DNA of 64,000 bases, taken from assembly GCA_913757435.1 (NCBI GenBank), contig CAJYDM010000006.1, positions 62,001-126,000 on the forward strand. The letters run 5' to 3'. This stretch comes from Syntrophomonas sp. DTU019 (lineage in GTDB: Bacteria > Bacillota > Syntrophomonadia > Syntrophomonadales > Syntrophomonadaceae). Both the position numbers and the translations under genes were made by a program. Shown here in pieces: positions 18,427 to 27,280 of this stretch; the stretch's first letter is position 1; the number at the start of each line of letters is the position of its first letter. The notes under the pieces were generated by a model. It made no database searches. It saw nothing but the letters and a program-made list of their open reading frames with translations, and was not told the origin of the DNA.

Positions 18427-18814
18427 GGCTAAAGCGGTAGGTTTTCTGCAGCAGTTGACAAAAGCTCCAAACAGGCCATAGTGACAGAAATAGTATCAGC
18501 TAAAGCATCCATTATTTCATCTTGGACCTTGCTAAAAACCAGCATCTGATCTCGGAAAATACAGCAGCTAAAGCAATTATAAATTCTTCTTGGACGGTCT
18601 TCACTTGTAAGGCCTAAAGGCCGTGGTTTCATCAGACGATGTTTTTAAAGCATAACAGACCGAGGTTGCCGGTTGTGATTATTAGCAACCTGCAATAACT
18701 GCAGCTTAGGCATCGATTAGGTAATCAGCCGGATTCCTTTGTGAATCTATTATTTTATTCAAAGCACCTACATTTCTCATCCTGCGATTTTGTTAGTATG
18801 GTAGACTGTTATTT
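18427..18814. repeat. Intergenic region with degenerate internal repeats
   Basis: No convincing gene. The 3' end of ogt (CACTTGTAAGGC followed by TAAAG and a GGT-rich stretch) recurs in similar form at about 18602-18629. A second pair, CAGCTAAAGCA...TTCTTGGAC-like, occurs near 18499-18532 and 18566-18598, about 67 bases apart. This suggests old local duplications. A 67-codon minus-strand frame (18429-18632) crosses them but has no ribosome binding site. Confidence 0.4.
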
Positions 18815-19588
18815 ATGGACAAAAGCGAGACGACAATTAAAACAGCCGTAGAGCAGTGCGCTACTGCGTTGGCGGACAGTTCCGAAGAAAGCAGCACTTT
18901 CTTCCAAGGACTCAAAGCAGGCCTGCCCATAGCCATTGGTTATCTGCCGATCGCGGTGGCTTTCGGTCTTCTGGCCCGATCGGCAGGGCTTTCACTATTT
19001 ATTGCAGTTTTGATGTCCTTGCTGGTATTTGCTGGAGCCAGCCAGTTTATTGCCGTAAATCTTATAGCCCTGGGAACACAGGCCTGGGAAATAGTACTGA
19101 CCACTTTGGTGATCAACCTGCGCCATTTTCTGATGAGCGCTTCACTTTCGCAGCGCCTGGCGGTGAGTCTCGCCAAGCCCTGGCGTAGTCTCTTGGCCTT
19201 TGGCATAACTGATGAGACCTTTACGGTGGCATCGTTGCAATCCCAGTCGATACTGCGGGGCCCTTTCATATTAGGCCTCAATTTCATTGCCTACGCTTCC
19301 TGGGTGTTAGGGAGCGGTTTAGGGGTGCTCCTGGCAGGTGGACTGCCTGCGTCTCTTCAAGCCAGCATGGGAATAACCTTATATGCCATGTTTATCGGGC
19401 TGTTAGTGCCTTCGCTGCGAAAAGGCTGGCCGGTAGTAATAGTAGTGGTAGCGGCGGTCGTATTGCAGTCGGTAATGAACTGGGTGCCTGCTTTGAGTGC
19501 TCTGGCGACCGGGTGGAAACTGGTGTTGTCTGCCAGTCTGGCGGCCATGTTGGGTGCTGCGCTTTACCCACAGGGGGTGGAAAATTGA
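18815..19588 (+). CDS. azlC: Branched-chain amino acid exporter, large subunit
   Basis: A 257-residue AzlC-family membrane protein. The family core GLKAGLPIAIGYLPIAVAFG starts near residue 32, followed by FAGASQFIAVNLIALG, NLRHFLMSASLS and GITDETF, all AzlC hallmarks. With the small AzlD subunit it exports branched-chain amino acids or azaleucine-like analogues. The azlD start codon overlaps its stop (TTGA), so the two are translationally coupled. No strong ribosome site precedes the ATG at 18815. Confidence 0.93.
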   Translation: MDKSETTIKTAVEQCATALADSSEESSTFFQGLKAGLPIAIGYLPIAVAFGLLARSAGLSLFIAVLMSLLVFAGASQFIAVNLIALGTQAWEIVLTTLVINLRHFLMSASLSQRLAVSLAKPWRSLLAFGITDETFTVASLQSQSILRGPFILGLNFIAYASWVLGSGLGVLLAGGLPASLQASMGITLYAMFIGLLVPSLRKGWPVVIVVVAAVVLQSVMNWVPALSALATGWKLVLSASLAAMLGAALYPQGVEN

Positions 19589-19896
19589 ACCAGACCGAGC
19601 TGATTTTAATAGTGGTTTTTATGGCAGTGGTCACTTATCTGCCCCGCATGCTACCCCTGGTTCTGCTGCGCGACATCAATATGCCGCCTTTTCTCAAAAC
19701 CTGCCTGCAGTTCGTCCCGTATGCCATACTGGGGGCATTGATCTTTCCAGGCGCATTGTATTCGACGGGGAGTATTCCGACTGCCATAGCCGGTATTTGC
19801 GGCTCAGCCTTATTGGCCTATCTGCGCCTCAACCTGGTGATCGTGGTGGTGGGAGGAATTCTCTGCGCTTACCTGTTCGGTTATACCGGGACGTGA
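19585..19896 (+). CDS. azlD: Branched-chain amino acid exporter, small subunit; stop codon lies in an intron
   Basis: A 103-residue, four-helix AzlD protein (VTYLPRMLPLVLLRD, FVPYAILGALIFPG). The start is TTG 19585, overlapping the azlC stop, with GGGGGTGG upstream. Its stop TGA at 19894-19896 is part of GTGAG, the 5' end of the group II intron. If the intron runs 19893-21901, splicing would extend the frame by about a dozen codons (LSVILMAGHAW then TAA). The last transmembrane helix is already complete, so the unspliced product is probably functional. Confidence 0.88.
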   Translation: MNQTELILIVVFMAVVTYLPRMLPLVLLRDINMPPFLKTCLQFVPYAILGALIFPGALYSTGSIPTAIAGICGSALLAYLRLNLVIVVVGGILCAYLFGYTGT

Positions 19897-20389
19897 GCGA
19901 CCGAGCAAGGTCGTGACATATAGTGGGTGAGAAGCCCACCGAGAAAGGACTAGCCAACCACTCGTAGCCAGCCTTGGAGCGCAACTGGCAACAGAAGCGT
20001 TTAAGCGTAGGCAGGCGAGGTAATGGGCCGAAAGCCAGAGGCTGAAGGGAATGAGCCCCGAAATGTGTGTGGATGAGGAGGCCGATGCCGTACGTCCAGC
20101 AGAAGGCAACACCTCAGCGGTCGATAGGGCGAGAACGCTGAGGCTCCTCCGGGGTCAGAGACCTTGGCACGTTACACATTGTTAAGTCACGGTAACTCGG
20201 GAGACCCTGACAGTTCTTCCGCAGGGGAGTATGGCCGACAAGCAATACAAAGCAAGGGAGCCAAAAGTCTGTCAGGGAGTCGGATTGCTGCATAGTACTG
20301 ATGAACAGGGTAATGCCTGGGGAGGAAAGGCGGCAACGTATTATAGCCCTTAGTCAAGGAAACATTGTCCTACTGGAGAGGAGAAGACA

Positions 20390-21712
20390 GTGGAAACGCA
20401 ACTGGCAAGGATAGCCGAACGAGCAAGAGAAAATCCCAAGTACAAATTCATGACCCTAATCCATCTCATCAACGAGGATACGCTAAGTGCTGCACATAAC
20501 CAGATGGCAGCACGAAAAGCACCAGGAGTGGATGGGGTAACCAGAAAAGACTACGGCGAAAACCTGGAAGAAAACATCAAAAACCTGGTGTCAAGAATGA
20601 AGAAACAAGCCTACAAACCGCAAGAGGTCAGGCGGGTTCGCATCCCCAAGCCAGGAACAGACAAAACGCGTCCGCTCGGAATACCCGCCTATGAAGACAA
20701 ACTTGTACAGGCAGTAGCAGCACAGATACTAAACGCCATCTATGAACAGGACTTCATGGGTTTCTCCTATGGATTTCGACCCAAGCGGAGTGCGCACGAT
20801 GCATTAAAGCACCTTAACAAGCTCATAGAGGATCATCGAGTAAACTACATCGTGGACGCTGACATCAAGGGATTCTTTGACCATGTGGATCACAAATGGG
20901 TAATGGAATTTCTAAAGGAACGCATAGCAGACACGAACATGCTACGACTCATCTACCGATTCCTCAGAGCAGGGGTGATAGAAGCCGGGGTAAGATATGA
21001 TACCCCCGAGGGAACTCCCCAGGGCGGGGTAATATCACCAATACTGGCAAATGTGTACTTACACTATGTATTGGATCTATGGTTTCAGAAAGTAGTGCGA
21101 AAGCATTGCCGTGGTTCGGCCCATATGGTAAGGTACGCAGACGACTTTGTATGCTGTTTTGAATTTGAGGAAGACGCCCGAAGATTCTACGTCGCACTAG
21201 AGAAGAGACTGGCGAAATTCAACCTCGAGCTGGCCGCTGACAAAAGCCAGATCATAGCATTCGGAAAGAAGGCGGAGGCAGAGGCTAAAGCAAACGGGCT
21301 GCCCAAACCCGGGACTTTCGACTTTCTAGGTTTCACACACTATTGCGGAAAGAGCAGGCATGGTAAATTTCGTGTAAAGCGGAAAACCTGTCGCAAGAAA
21401 TTCAAAATTAGTGTAGCCAAGGCAAAGGAATGGATAAAGTCACATCGACACATTCCGGTGCCGGATATTATGGAGGTGCTGAAGAGGAAGCTGCAGGGCT
21501 ACTATCAGTACTATGCAGTGACGGATAACAGCGACGCGCTCTATCGGTACAAGGAACAGATAGAGAGACTCCTATTCAAGTGGCTAAACCGACGAAGTCA
21601 GAGGAAGAGTTTTGGATGGGACAAATTCCAGAAAATGCTAAGAAAGTACCCACTACCAAGGCCAAAGATAGCTGTAAACATATTTGACATGAGGTGGGAA
21701 ATCTCTAGCTGA
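20390..21712 (+). CDS. ltrA: Group II intron reverse transcriptase/maturase, no endonuclease domain
   Basis: A 440-residue intron-encoded protein needed for splicing and for copying the intron into new sites. RT blocks are in order: RKAPGVDGVT, RRVRIPKPGTDKTRPLGIP, YGFRPKRSAHDAL, DADIKGFFDHVDH, GTPQGGVISPILANVYLH and the catalytic YADD near residue 248. The maturase domain X follows (KRKLQGYYQYYAV, FKWLNRRSQRKSF). There is no C-terminal HNH endonuclease, so mobility would depend on nicked or replicating DNA. The start is GTG 20390 with GGAGAGGAG upstream. The frame is intact. Confidence 0.95.
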   Translation: METQLARIAERARENPKYKFMTLIHLINEDTLSAAHNQMAARKAPGVDGVTRKDYGENLEENIKNLVSRMKKQAYKPQEVRRVRIPKPGTDKTRPLGIPAYEDKLVQAVAAQILNAIYEQDFMGFSYGFRPKRSAHDALKHLNKLIEDHRVNYIVDADIKGFFDHVDHKWVMEFLKERIADTNMLRLIYRFLRAGVIEAGVRYDTPEGTPQGGVISPILANVYLHYVLDLWFQKVVRKHCRGSAHMVRYADDFVCCFEFEEDARRFYVALEKRLAKFNLELAADKSQIIAFGKKAEAEAKANGLPKPGTFDFLGFTHYCGKSRHGKFRVKRKTCRKKFKISVAKAKEWIKSHRHIPVPDIMEVLKRKLQGYYQYYAVTDNSDALYRYKEQIERLLFKWLNRRSQRKSFGWDKFQKMLRKYPLPRPKIAVNIFDMRWEISS

Positions 21713-21732
21713 GAAGGCAAATGATAATACGA

Positions 21733-21767
21733 AGAGCCGTATGCGTTAATAGCGCACGTACGGTTCT
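21733..21767 (+). ncRNA. Group II intron domain V
   Basis: A hairpin with GAGCCGTATGCG on the left and GCGCACGTACGGTTCT on the right. The invariant AGC catalytic triad lies at the stem base and the two-base bulge is present. It is the catalytic core of the intron. Confidence 0.9.
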
Positions 21768-21975
21768 GTGAGGGGTAAGGGTACAATCGTATGGAAATTA
21801 AGTACGGTTGAGCTAGTGAGACACTGCTAACCGAAAGGGGCAGAAACCGAGTAGGCTCAACCTAACCTTAATCATCTGGCGAGAGGCCCTGCCTACTCGA
21901 CTCTTTCTGTAATCTTGATGGCTGGACACGCGTGGTAAGGGAATATGTCCAAGACATGAGTAGAAACGCCCTGAA

Positions 21976-22006
21976 CACTAAAGGCTGCCCGATTATAGGG
22001 CAGCCT
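21976..22006 (-). terminator. Terminator after purC
   Basis: AGGCTGCCC and GGGCAGCCT form a perfect 9-bp stem with a 7-base loop. On the minus strand it is followed by TTTTAG, so it ends the purC transcript; it could also stop readthrough from the azlCD side. Confidence 0.8.
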
Positions 22007-22025
22007 CTGGGGGCATCATCTTTCT

Positions 22026-22736
22026 TTAATCGTTGAGCATGATCTTTTCTAAATCCAAAGGCTGTATATGCTGGCCGTCCTTATAAGCCCTCATGTTGCC
22101 CCCGGAAATCTCATCCACCAGCGTTATCTGCTGCTCAGGCCCAACCCGCCCGAATTCAAATTTAATATCATACAGATCTACGCCTTTCCCGGCCAGTTCG
22201 TCTTTTACAATCGCAGTGATTTTTTGGGTCAGGTCCTTCAGTATCTGGTATTCGGTTTTGGATAGTATCCCCAGCATGTCCAGGGCATCCTCAGTGATGG
22301 GCGGATCTTCACGGGCATCATCTTTCAGGGTCACTTCCACAAAGTAGTCTAAGGGCTGAGCCTCCTGTACGTAGTCGCCATAACGCCGTAAAAAGCTGCC
22401 TACCGCACGCAGGCGGCAGATTACTTCCAGCCCTTTGCCGAACAGCGTAGCCGGCTTAACCGTCATGGTGGCGTTTTCTATATCTGCATCGATATAGTGG
22501 GTGGGAATGCCCTGCTTTTCGAGCACTTCAAAAAAATACTTGGTCAAACGCAATCCAGCCCGTCCTGCACCTTCAATAGTCAAACCGATAGTATTTGAAC
22601 CCGGGTCGAAAACCCCATCCGCTCCGGTGGCATCATCTTTGAATTTCAACAGGTAATTGCCATCTTCCAGGCGGTATACATTTTTGGTTTTACCGGTATA
22701 AATCAACTCCACTGGCAACTTTCCTTTCCAACTCAT
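22026..22736 (-). CDS. purC: Phosphoribosylaminoimidazole-succinocarboxamide synthase
   Basis: A 236-residue SAICAR synthetase that joins CAIR and aspartate using ATP, the eighth step of IMP synthesis. Family marks are IYTGKTKNVYRLEDGNYLLKF at the N-terminus, KDDATGADGVFDPGS and DIKFEFGRV. The last is followed by the metal-binding LVDEISGGNMR. Length is standard. It stands alone here, without other pur genes, between the intron and an alpha/beta hydrolase gene. Confidence 0.96.
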   Translation of the reverse strand: MSWKGKLPVELIYTGKTKNVYRLEDGNYLLKFKDDATGADGVFDPGSNTIGLTIEGAGRAGLRLTKYFFEVLEKQGIPTHYIDADIENATMTVKPATLFGKGLEVICRLRAVGSFLRRYGDYVQEAQPLDYFVEVTLKDDAREDPPITEDALDMLGILSKTEYQILKDLTQKITAIVKDELAGKGVDLYDIKFEFGRVGPEQQITLVDEISGGNMRAYKDGQHIQPLDLEKIMLND

Positions 22737-22819
22737 TTTGGGCTTATTATAACCAAGTATCTATTGGGAAGCAATGTATACCTGCAGCAGGTCCAACTGC
22801 GAAGCTGCCTCAACTTGAC

Positions 22820-24052
22820 TTAGCGCGGCGGGCTATTGACCAGGACCTGGTTGAGCAGCGCATCGCGGATTTCTTCAGGGCTGGCGCCATGGCCCGATTC
22901 AAGCCATATTAACTCTTTGTGGGGGGCTTCTAATACATCATAATAGCGTTCCACCAGCGAAGCCATAGCATTAACATCCTGACGTCCCACCAGGAAGTAC
23001 ATAGGAACCTCCATCTTGGCCGCCTGGGTGGTGAAGTCCAGGTTTTCTAGTTGTGGGTAGACCGTGCTGAAGGACTGCGCCAGGCCGCGGGCAAAATTGA
23101 CCTTATCGACCAGGCCGTATTCATCGCTGAACTGCGGCACCAGGAAAGCCATCATCCCGATCTTAAGCGTCCCCATATGTTCGAACAGAACATCATTGTA
23201 AGTGGCATATTTGTAAGCCATTCCTTCCCCGAAATACGGAGGCTCACCATTCTCAATAAGTTTTTGCCTAAGTTTGGCATCACCACGTTCGGCAGCCAAT
23301 TGCAAGCTCAACTGATATCCCAGACGGTCATTTTCAACTGTGTTGACCATCTGACCGTTGCCTATATAGGCGTAAAAGTGCTCCGGGTGCTGTTGCACCA
23401 GCTTGGTGCCCAATATAGTGCCCCAGGAAAGACCCATCACATAAATCTTGTCTTGACTAAACCTTTGACTCATTAATTCGGCCAACTCATGCGCGTCGGA
23501 GACAAAACGGTCCACGGTCAGGGTGGAGATGGGCACTGCACCATAGGATTTTCCCGTTCCGGGTTGATCCCAATTCACCACCACGAAGTGCTCCTCCAAG
23601 GGCTTTAAGGTCAGGGCATTGGCTGGGAACCCACCGGCGCCAGGGCCTCCGATGCCAAGATAGAGCAGCACTGGCTTGCTGGCATCTTGGCCCCGGATGG
23701 TTATCCACTGCTCAGTGCCGCCCAACTGAACTGTCTCCATCACTGCTATGCTGTTGTCACCAGCTATGGCCGGGGTTCTAGCATAATGTTGGGAGGCCGC
23801 CACAGCTAATAGGGTTAAGCTGATCATGCCGACAATTATCACCACCGCCAGTTTCAGACTGCGTTGCAAACGAAACCAGGCCATCAGCAGCAGGAATTGC
23901 AGTACAAACAATCCCAGCCAGATATAAAAAGGCACAGAGGTGCCAACCGGCAAGTCTGCCACCGGAATGATGGTCAACAGATACATCAACAATACTAATG
24001 TGGTTAATGCAACCGTACTGCGCCCGGTCGCTGATGGGGTATTGGTTTGCAC
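22820..24052 (-). CDS. Membrane-anchored alpha/beta hydrolase (S33 peptidase-like)
   Basis: A 410-residue protein. About 100 N-terminal residues contain three or four hydrophobic helices, then an alpha/beta-hydrolase domain faces outside. Oxyanion region GIGGPGAGG, VVNWDQPGTGKSYG (proline iminopeptidase-like), nucleophile elbow GLSWGT, a late Asp in VGRQDVNA and His in ESGHGAS complete the triad. The start is GTG 24052 with GAGGAGG 7 bases upstream; the longer frame to 24187 would overlap the divergent zincin gene. Substrate unknown; a peptidase or esterase is likely. Confidence 0.85.
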   Translation of the reverse strand: MQTNTPSATGRSTVALTTLVLLMYLLTIIPVADLPVGTSVPFYIWLGLFVLQFLLLMAWFRLQRSLKLAVVIIVGMISLTLLAVAASQHYARTPAIAGDNSIAVMETVQLGGTEQWITIRGQDASKPVLLYLGIGGPGAGGFPANALTLKPLEEHFVVVNWDQPGTGKSYGAVPISTLTVDRFVSDAHELAELMSQRFSQDKIYVMGLSWGTILGTKLVQQHPEHFYAYIGNGQMVNTVENDRLGYQLSLQLAAERGDAKLRQKLIENGEPPYFGEGMAYKYATYNDVLFEHMGTLKIGMMAFLVPQFSDEYGLVDKVNFARGLAQSFSTVYPQLENLDFTTQAAKMEVPMYFLVGRQDVNAMASLVERYYDVLEAPHKELIWLESGHGASPEEIRDALLNQVLVNSPPR

Positions 24053-24158
24053 AGCTAGCGCCTCCTCTTGTTTGTTGTTTAATAACTTTGTACCATAAAG
24101 TGGTGGAAATATATACAGGGAATCGATCCGCAGAGAAGACTGACAGGGAGGGAAATCC

Positions 24159-24518
24159 ATGGCCAAACCATCGTATGATGAGTTCATTGTGATGCTGGAT
24201 CAGGCTGTGACCCGCATACCGCCGTATTTCTGCCGCGAGCTGAACGGAGGTTTCAATGTGCAGCGTGGTAAAAAGGAGGAAGACGGCTTCTACATAATGG
24301 GGGAATATATAGAAGGTGGACACCTGGGCTGTTTTATAGTGTTTTACTACGGATCTTTTGCGGCATTGTTAAAGGGGGAGCCCCTTGAGGCATGGGAAGA
24401 GGAAATTATGGAAACAGTGCTGCATGAACTGCAGCATCATCTGGAGTCTTTGGCCGGATGCGAGGACCTAGCCCGGCGCGAGGTTGAAGAATTGGAGAAA
24501 ATACTGCGTTCAGGTTAA
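24159..24518 (+). CDS. Small zincin-like metallopeptidase family protein
   Basis: A 119-residue single-domain protein with the zinc-binding helix VLHELQHHLESLAG near residue 90 (HExxH). The upstream YIMGEYIEGGHLGCFIVFYYGSF is as in the DUF1025/metallopeptidase family. There is no signal peptide, so it is cytoplasmic. The ATG at 24159 follows GGGAGGG. The physiological substrate is unknown for this family. It is divergent from the hydrolase gene. Confidence 0.85.
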   Translation: MAKPSYDEFIVMLDQAVTRIPPYFCRELNGGFNVQRGKKEEDGFYIMGEYIEGGHLGCFIVFYYGSFAALLKGEPLEAWEEEIMETVLHELQHHLESLAGCEDLARREVEELEKILRSG

Positions 24519-24764
24519 TCGGACCGAGGCCTTTATGGAATCGACAAATGGGAAACCGTGCTGGAGGATAGCCTACCCTAAGCCAGGGTTGATTAAGTCC
24601 AATGGAGAAAATTTTCGCCAGGACGGGAGTGAAAGGCTCCCTCATAGTAATTCTCAGTAGCCGCAATTACTTGAACGCGGTATTGACATTAAATACCGGC
24701 AGACTGAACACAAAAGCGACACATTGTTGTGCTAATATATTTGAGATGAAGGAGTGTGAATACA

Positions 24765-25658
24765 GTGAATGAAAACAAATCCAACCTAACCCGCACCATA
24801 GCACTGATTGTAGTTTTTACCCTGTTAGGAATCGGAGCAGGCTATGGCGCCGCCCAACTGAATCAGCCGGTTATCGCCAGTGTTAACGGCGAAAAGATCA
24901 CCCAGCAAGAGTTTTACGATTCCCTGGTAAAAGCCAATGGCAATCAGGTTCTGGATTCGATGATTGCGTTGAAGATCGTAAAACTGGAAGCTGCCAAACA
25001 GAACATTGTAGTCGCTGAAGAGGAAGTGGCGGCTGAAATTCAAAAGTATTACGATTACTACGGCGGTGAACAGGCCTTTAAAGAGACCCTGCAAGCCAGC
25101 GGTCATACCATTGAGGATGTGAGAGAAGATACTACGGCAAATCTCCAGGTAAAAAAGATGTTATCGCAGAGGATCACCATCAGCGAAGAAGAGATCAAGG
25201 AGTATTACGAAGCCAATCAGGATTCATTTGCTCAACCAGAACAAGTAAAGGCCAGCCATATTCTGGTTGATAACCTGGAGGCGGCCAATGAAGTCAAGGC
25301 CAAACTGGATGGGGGCGCTGATTTCGCCCAACTGGCCAGTGAATACTCAACTGATGTCAGCAACAAAGACAATGGCGGAGACCTGGGGTATTTTGCCGAG
25401 GGACAGATGGTGCCCGAGTTTGACGAAGTGGCCTTTGCAATGCAAGCAGGTGAAATCAGCGGGCCAGTACAGACCGATTACGGCTTCCACATTATCAAAG
25501 TCACCGATAAGAAGGCGGCCCAGGAGCCTGATTACGAAGCCAGCAAAGAGGAGATCAGACAGACCCTGCTGGAGGAACGGATGGGTGATGAATATGCCGT
25601 GTGGATGGATGAACTTTTCCAGCAATATGAGGTTAAGAATAATCTAGTCAAGCAGTAG
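24765..25658 (+). CDS. Membrane-anchored peptidyl-prolyl isomerase, PrsA/SurA-like
   Basis: A 297-residue extracytoplasmic folding factor. A single N-terminal membrane helix follows the start and has no lipobox Cys, unlike typical PrsA lipoproteins. A SurA_N-like helical domain covers residues about 35-135. A parvulin PpiC domain from about 158 to 255 includes VKASHILVDNL, FAQLASEYSTD, GGDLGYFAEGQMVPEFDEVAF and YGFHIIKV. The start is GTG 24765, 10 bases after GGAG; GTG 24756 is too close to it. It helps secreted proteins fold outside the membrane. Confidence 0.9.
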   Translation: MNENKSNLTRTIALIVVFTLLGIGAGYGAAQLNQPVIASVNGEKITQQEFYDSLVKANGNQVLDSMIALKIVKLEAAKQNIVVAEEEVAAEIQKYYDYYGGEQAFKETLQASGHTIEDVREDTTANLQVKKMLSQRITISEEEIKEYYEANQDSFAQPEQVKASHILVDNLEAANEVKAKLDGGADFAQLASEYSTDVSNKDNGGDLGYFAEGQMVPEFDEVAFAMQAGEISGPVQTDYGFHIIKVTDKKAAQEPDYEASKEEIRQTLLEERMGDEYAVWMDELFQQYEVKNNLVKQ

Positions 25659-26151
25659 AGAGGCAAAATGCGGATTCCCCGCCGGGGTTTTACCCGACTG
25701 ACAGGAAAAGCCTGGACATTGTCAAAAGAGCCCAAAGCCAGGAATCCGGATCGATAGCAATTGAGATGAGGACATGTTGTTATAATCAGCGCTGCAGCCA
25801 GGGATGTTGCCTCTAAACATTCCTGACTGCAGCAAGCAAGAAGCCCAGGGAAATACAAATAGCTTAACCAAGTGAGCAGCATCACCAACCGGAGCCCAGC
25901 TTCTCCAATATATTCAACCCGCTTTAATTACAAAACACCTGAAACCGTCTCGGTCGATGGGTTCAGCTCCATGCCCCAATAGAGTTGAAGCGGCCGTAAT
26001 ATTTAGTCAAGCGCTCAATCTATATATTATTCATATCTTACCTTCCACAAACAATGCTTACAATTTATTATCGGTATCAACTGGTACGAAATTGCCTTAT
26101 TTCAGAAGTCACAGGGCAATCGATGTATTAACTACTCTCAGCCATAGTACC
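25659..26151. other. Intergenic region with a possible structured element
   Basis: No gene is convincing. The first 90 bases include CGGATTCC (25671-25678) and its exact reverse complement GGAATCCG (25741-25748), which would close a roughly 78-base structure. Inside it are CCCC-GCC-GGGG-TTTT, which may be a short terminator for the foldase gene, and a CCTGG/CCAGG pair. The rest is AT-rich and leads into the PadR promoter. Confidence 0.4.
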
Positions 26152-26180
26152 TTGACACGCATAGTAGTGTGTCATATAAT
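26152..26180 (+). promoter_or_regulatory. Consensus promoter with embedded inverted repeat
   Basis: TTGACA (26152-26157), a 17-base spacer and TATAAT (26175-26180): a perfect sigma-A consensus. TGACAC and GTGTCA, separated by 10 bases, overlap the -35 and the spacer, as an operator for autoregulation by the PadR protein would. Confidence 0.8.
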
Positions 26181-26202
26181 ATACTATAAGAGGTGATATT
26201 AT

Positions 26203-26553
26203 ATGGGTGGAAAAATTTCCACAGATCTGATACGCGGTCACACCGACACCATTATTTTAAACATCCTTCGGCAAGGCGACAGCTACGGATATGAGATTTA
26301 TAAGACTGTGCTCACTTTGAGCGGGCAGCGCTATGAGCTTAAGGAAGCTACCCTGTATTCTGCTTTCAGGCGCTTAGAGCAGGATGAACTTATCGTTTCC
26401 TACTGGGGCGATGAGACTCAGGGAAGCAGGCGCAAATATTACCGCATCACCGCGAAGGGCAAAGATCATTATGAACAGAACCGCAAGGATTGGGTTTTTG
26501 CCAGGGAGGTCTTGGATAAATTGATACAAGGAGGCCTAAATAGTGATGAATAA
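26203..26553 (+). CDS. PadR family transcriptional regulator
   Basis: A 116-residue winged-helix regulator. The PadR signature is ILNILRQGDSYGYEIYK, then YELKEATLYSAFRRLEQDELI and GSRRKYYRITAKG. The ATG at 26203 follows AGAGGTG. Its stop overlaps the start of the next gene (26543), so both are translated together. In such pairs PadR usually represses its own operon, and the perfect promoter with inverted repeat just upstream fits that. Confidence 0.93.
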   Translation: MGGKISTDLIRGHTDTIILNILRQGDSYGYEIYKTVLTLSGQRYELKEATLYSAFRRLEQDELIVSYWGDETQGSRRKYYRITAKGKDHYEQNRKDWVFAREVLDKLIQGGLNSDE

Positions 26554-27202
26554 TGAGATATCCCAAAAAAATAAAATTGATGAATATATAAACCATTTAT
26601 TTGCCGGGGTAGGGGCCAGCCAGCAGCTTTTCGAATTAAAAGAAGAGTTGGCTGTAAACCTGAGGGAAAAAATTCAGGATATCAAAGCCAGGGGACTGAA
26701 TGATGAAGAGGCTTTCAGGGAAGCGGTTGCCTCCATGGGCGATTTGAGCGGACTGGTCGAAGATATGCGCAGGCTCGGTCAGGACACGGCCAGACAATCG
26801 GTTTATACATCCATGAAGGCCAGGATCTCTACTGCCGGTATAGTGATAGGTTCAATGCTTATCCTGTTCGGATTGTTTAGTGCGCTGATGCTCTACTTCA
26901 TGGCTGGCTTCGGGGTGGCGTCGTTGGGCAATCTTATATTCTTGGTAGCCGGTGGAACGCTTTTGACATATAGCGTTCTTACCAGGGAAACCATGCATAA
27001 ATACGCCATGAACACGATCCGGGCAGCCCTGTATGGTCTTTCAGTGGGGCTTTTGCTTTTCAGTATATTCACGGGATTTGTCACCCGCTATGCCACTGGC
27101 GAGATGTTTATAGCAGTAGCATCAGTGATGGTATTCTTTATAGCCGGTGTCGGCATTTTATTGACCCTGTTGCTAACAGGAAGCGATCGCAGTAAGCAGT
27201 AA
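26543..27202 (+). CDS. Permease-prefix/DUF1700-like membrane protein
   Basis: A 219-residue protein. The first 75 residues are a helical cytoplasmic domain (IDEYINHLFAGV, LKEELAVNLREKIQDIKARG, DEEAFREAVASMGD), the permease prefix domain common beside PadR regulators. It is followed by six or so hydrophobic helices. Translation begins at GTG 26543 or ATG 26546 behind AAGGAGG, inside the end of the PadR gene. The job is unknown; the pairing suggests that the regulator controls a membrane stress or transport function. Confidence 0.8.
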   Translation: MMNNEISQKNKIDEYINHLFAGVGASQQLFELKEELAVNLREKIQDIKARGLNDEEAFREAVASMGDLSGLVEDMRRLGQDTARQSVYTSMKARISTAGIVIGSMLILFGLFSALMLYFMAGFGVASLGNLIFLVAGGTLLTYSVLTRETMHKYAMNTIRAALYGLSVGLLLFSIFTGFVTRYATGEMFIAVASVMVFFIAGVGILLTLLLTGSDRSKQ

Positions 27203-27280
27203 GGAAAAGGGATACTTAAAGCGGTGTGAGGACTTCCTATAAAATCGCGGTTTCCATAGGCCACATGGAGGTATAACGTT

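Larger units (their letters stand above)
19893..21901 (+). mobile_element. Group II intron with internally encoded reverse transcriptase
   Basis: A ribozyme-type retroelement inserted at the 3' end of azlD. It begins GTGAGCGACC and has about 495 bases of structured, GC-rich RNA before the reverse transcriptase. A canonical domain V sits at 21733-21767. The 3' end is probably CCTACTCGAC, ending at 21901, as in related bacterial introns. About 130 bases separate domain V from this end, longer than the usual 35-45. They contain extra hairpins and a CGAGTAGGC / GCCTACTCG pairing. Boundaries are inferred from these marks, not from an empty-site comparison. Confidence 0.85.

Noticed and set aside
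18429-18632. 67-codon minus-strand gene
   Set aside because: There is no ribosome binding site and no recognisable family. It overlaps degenerate repeats derived from the ogt end.
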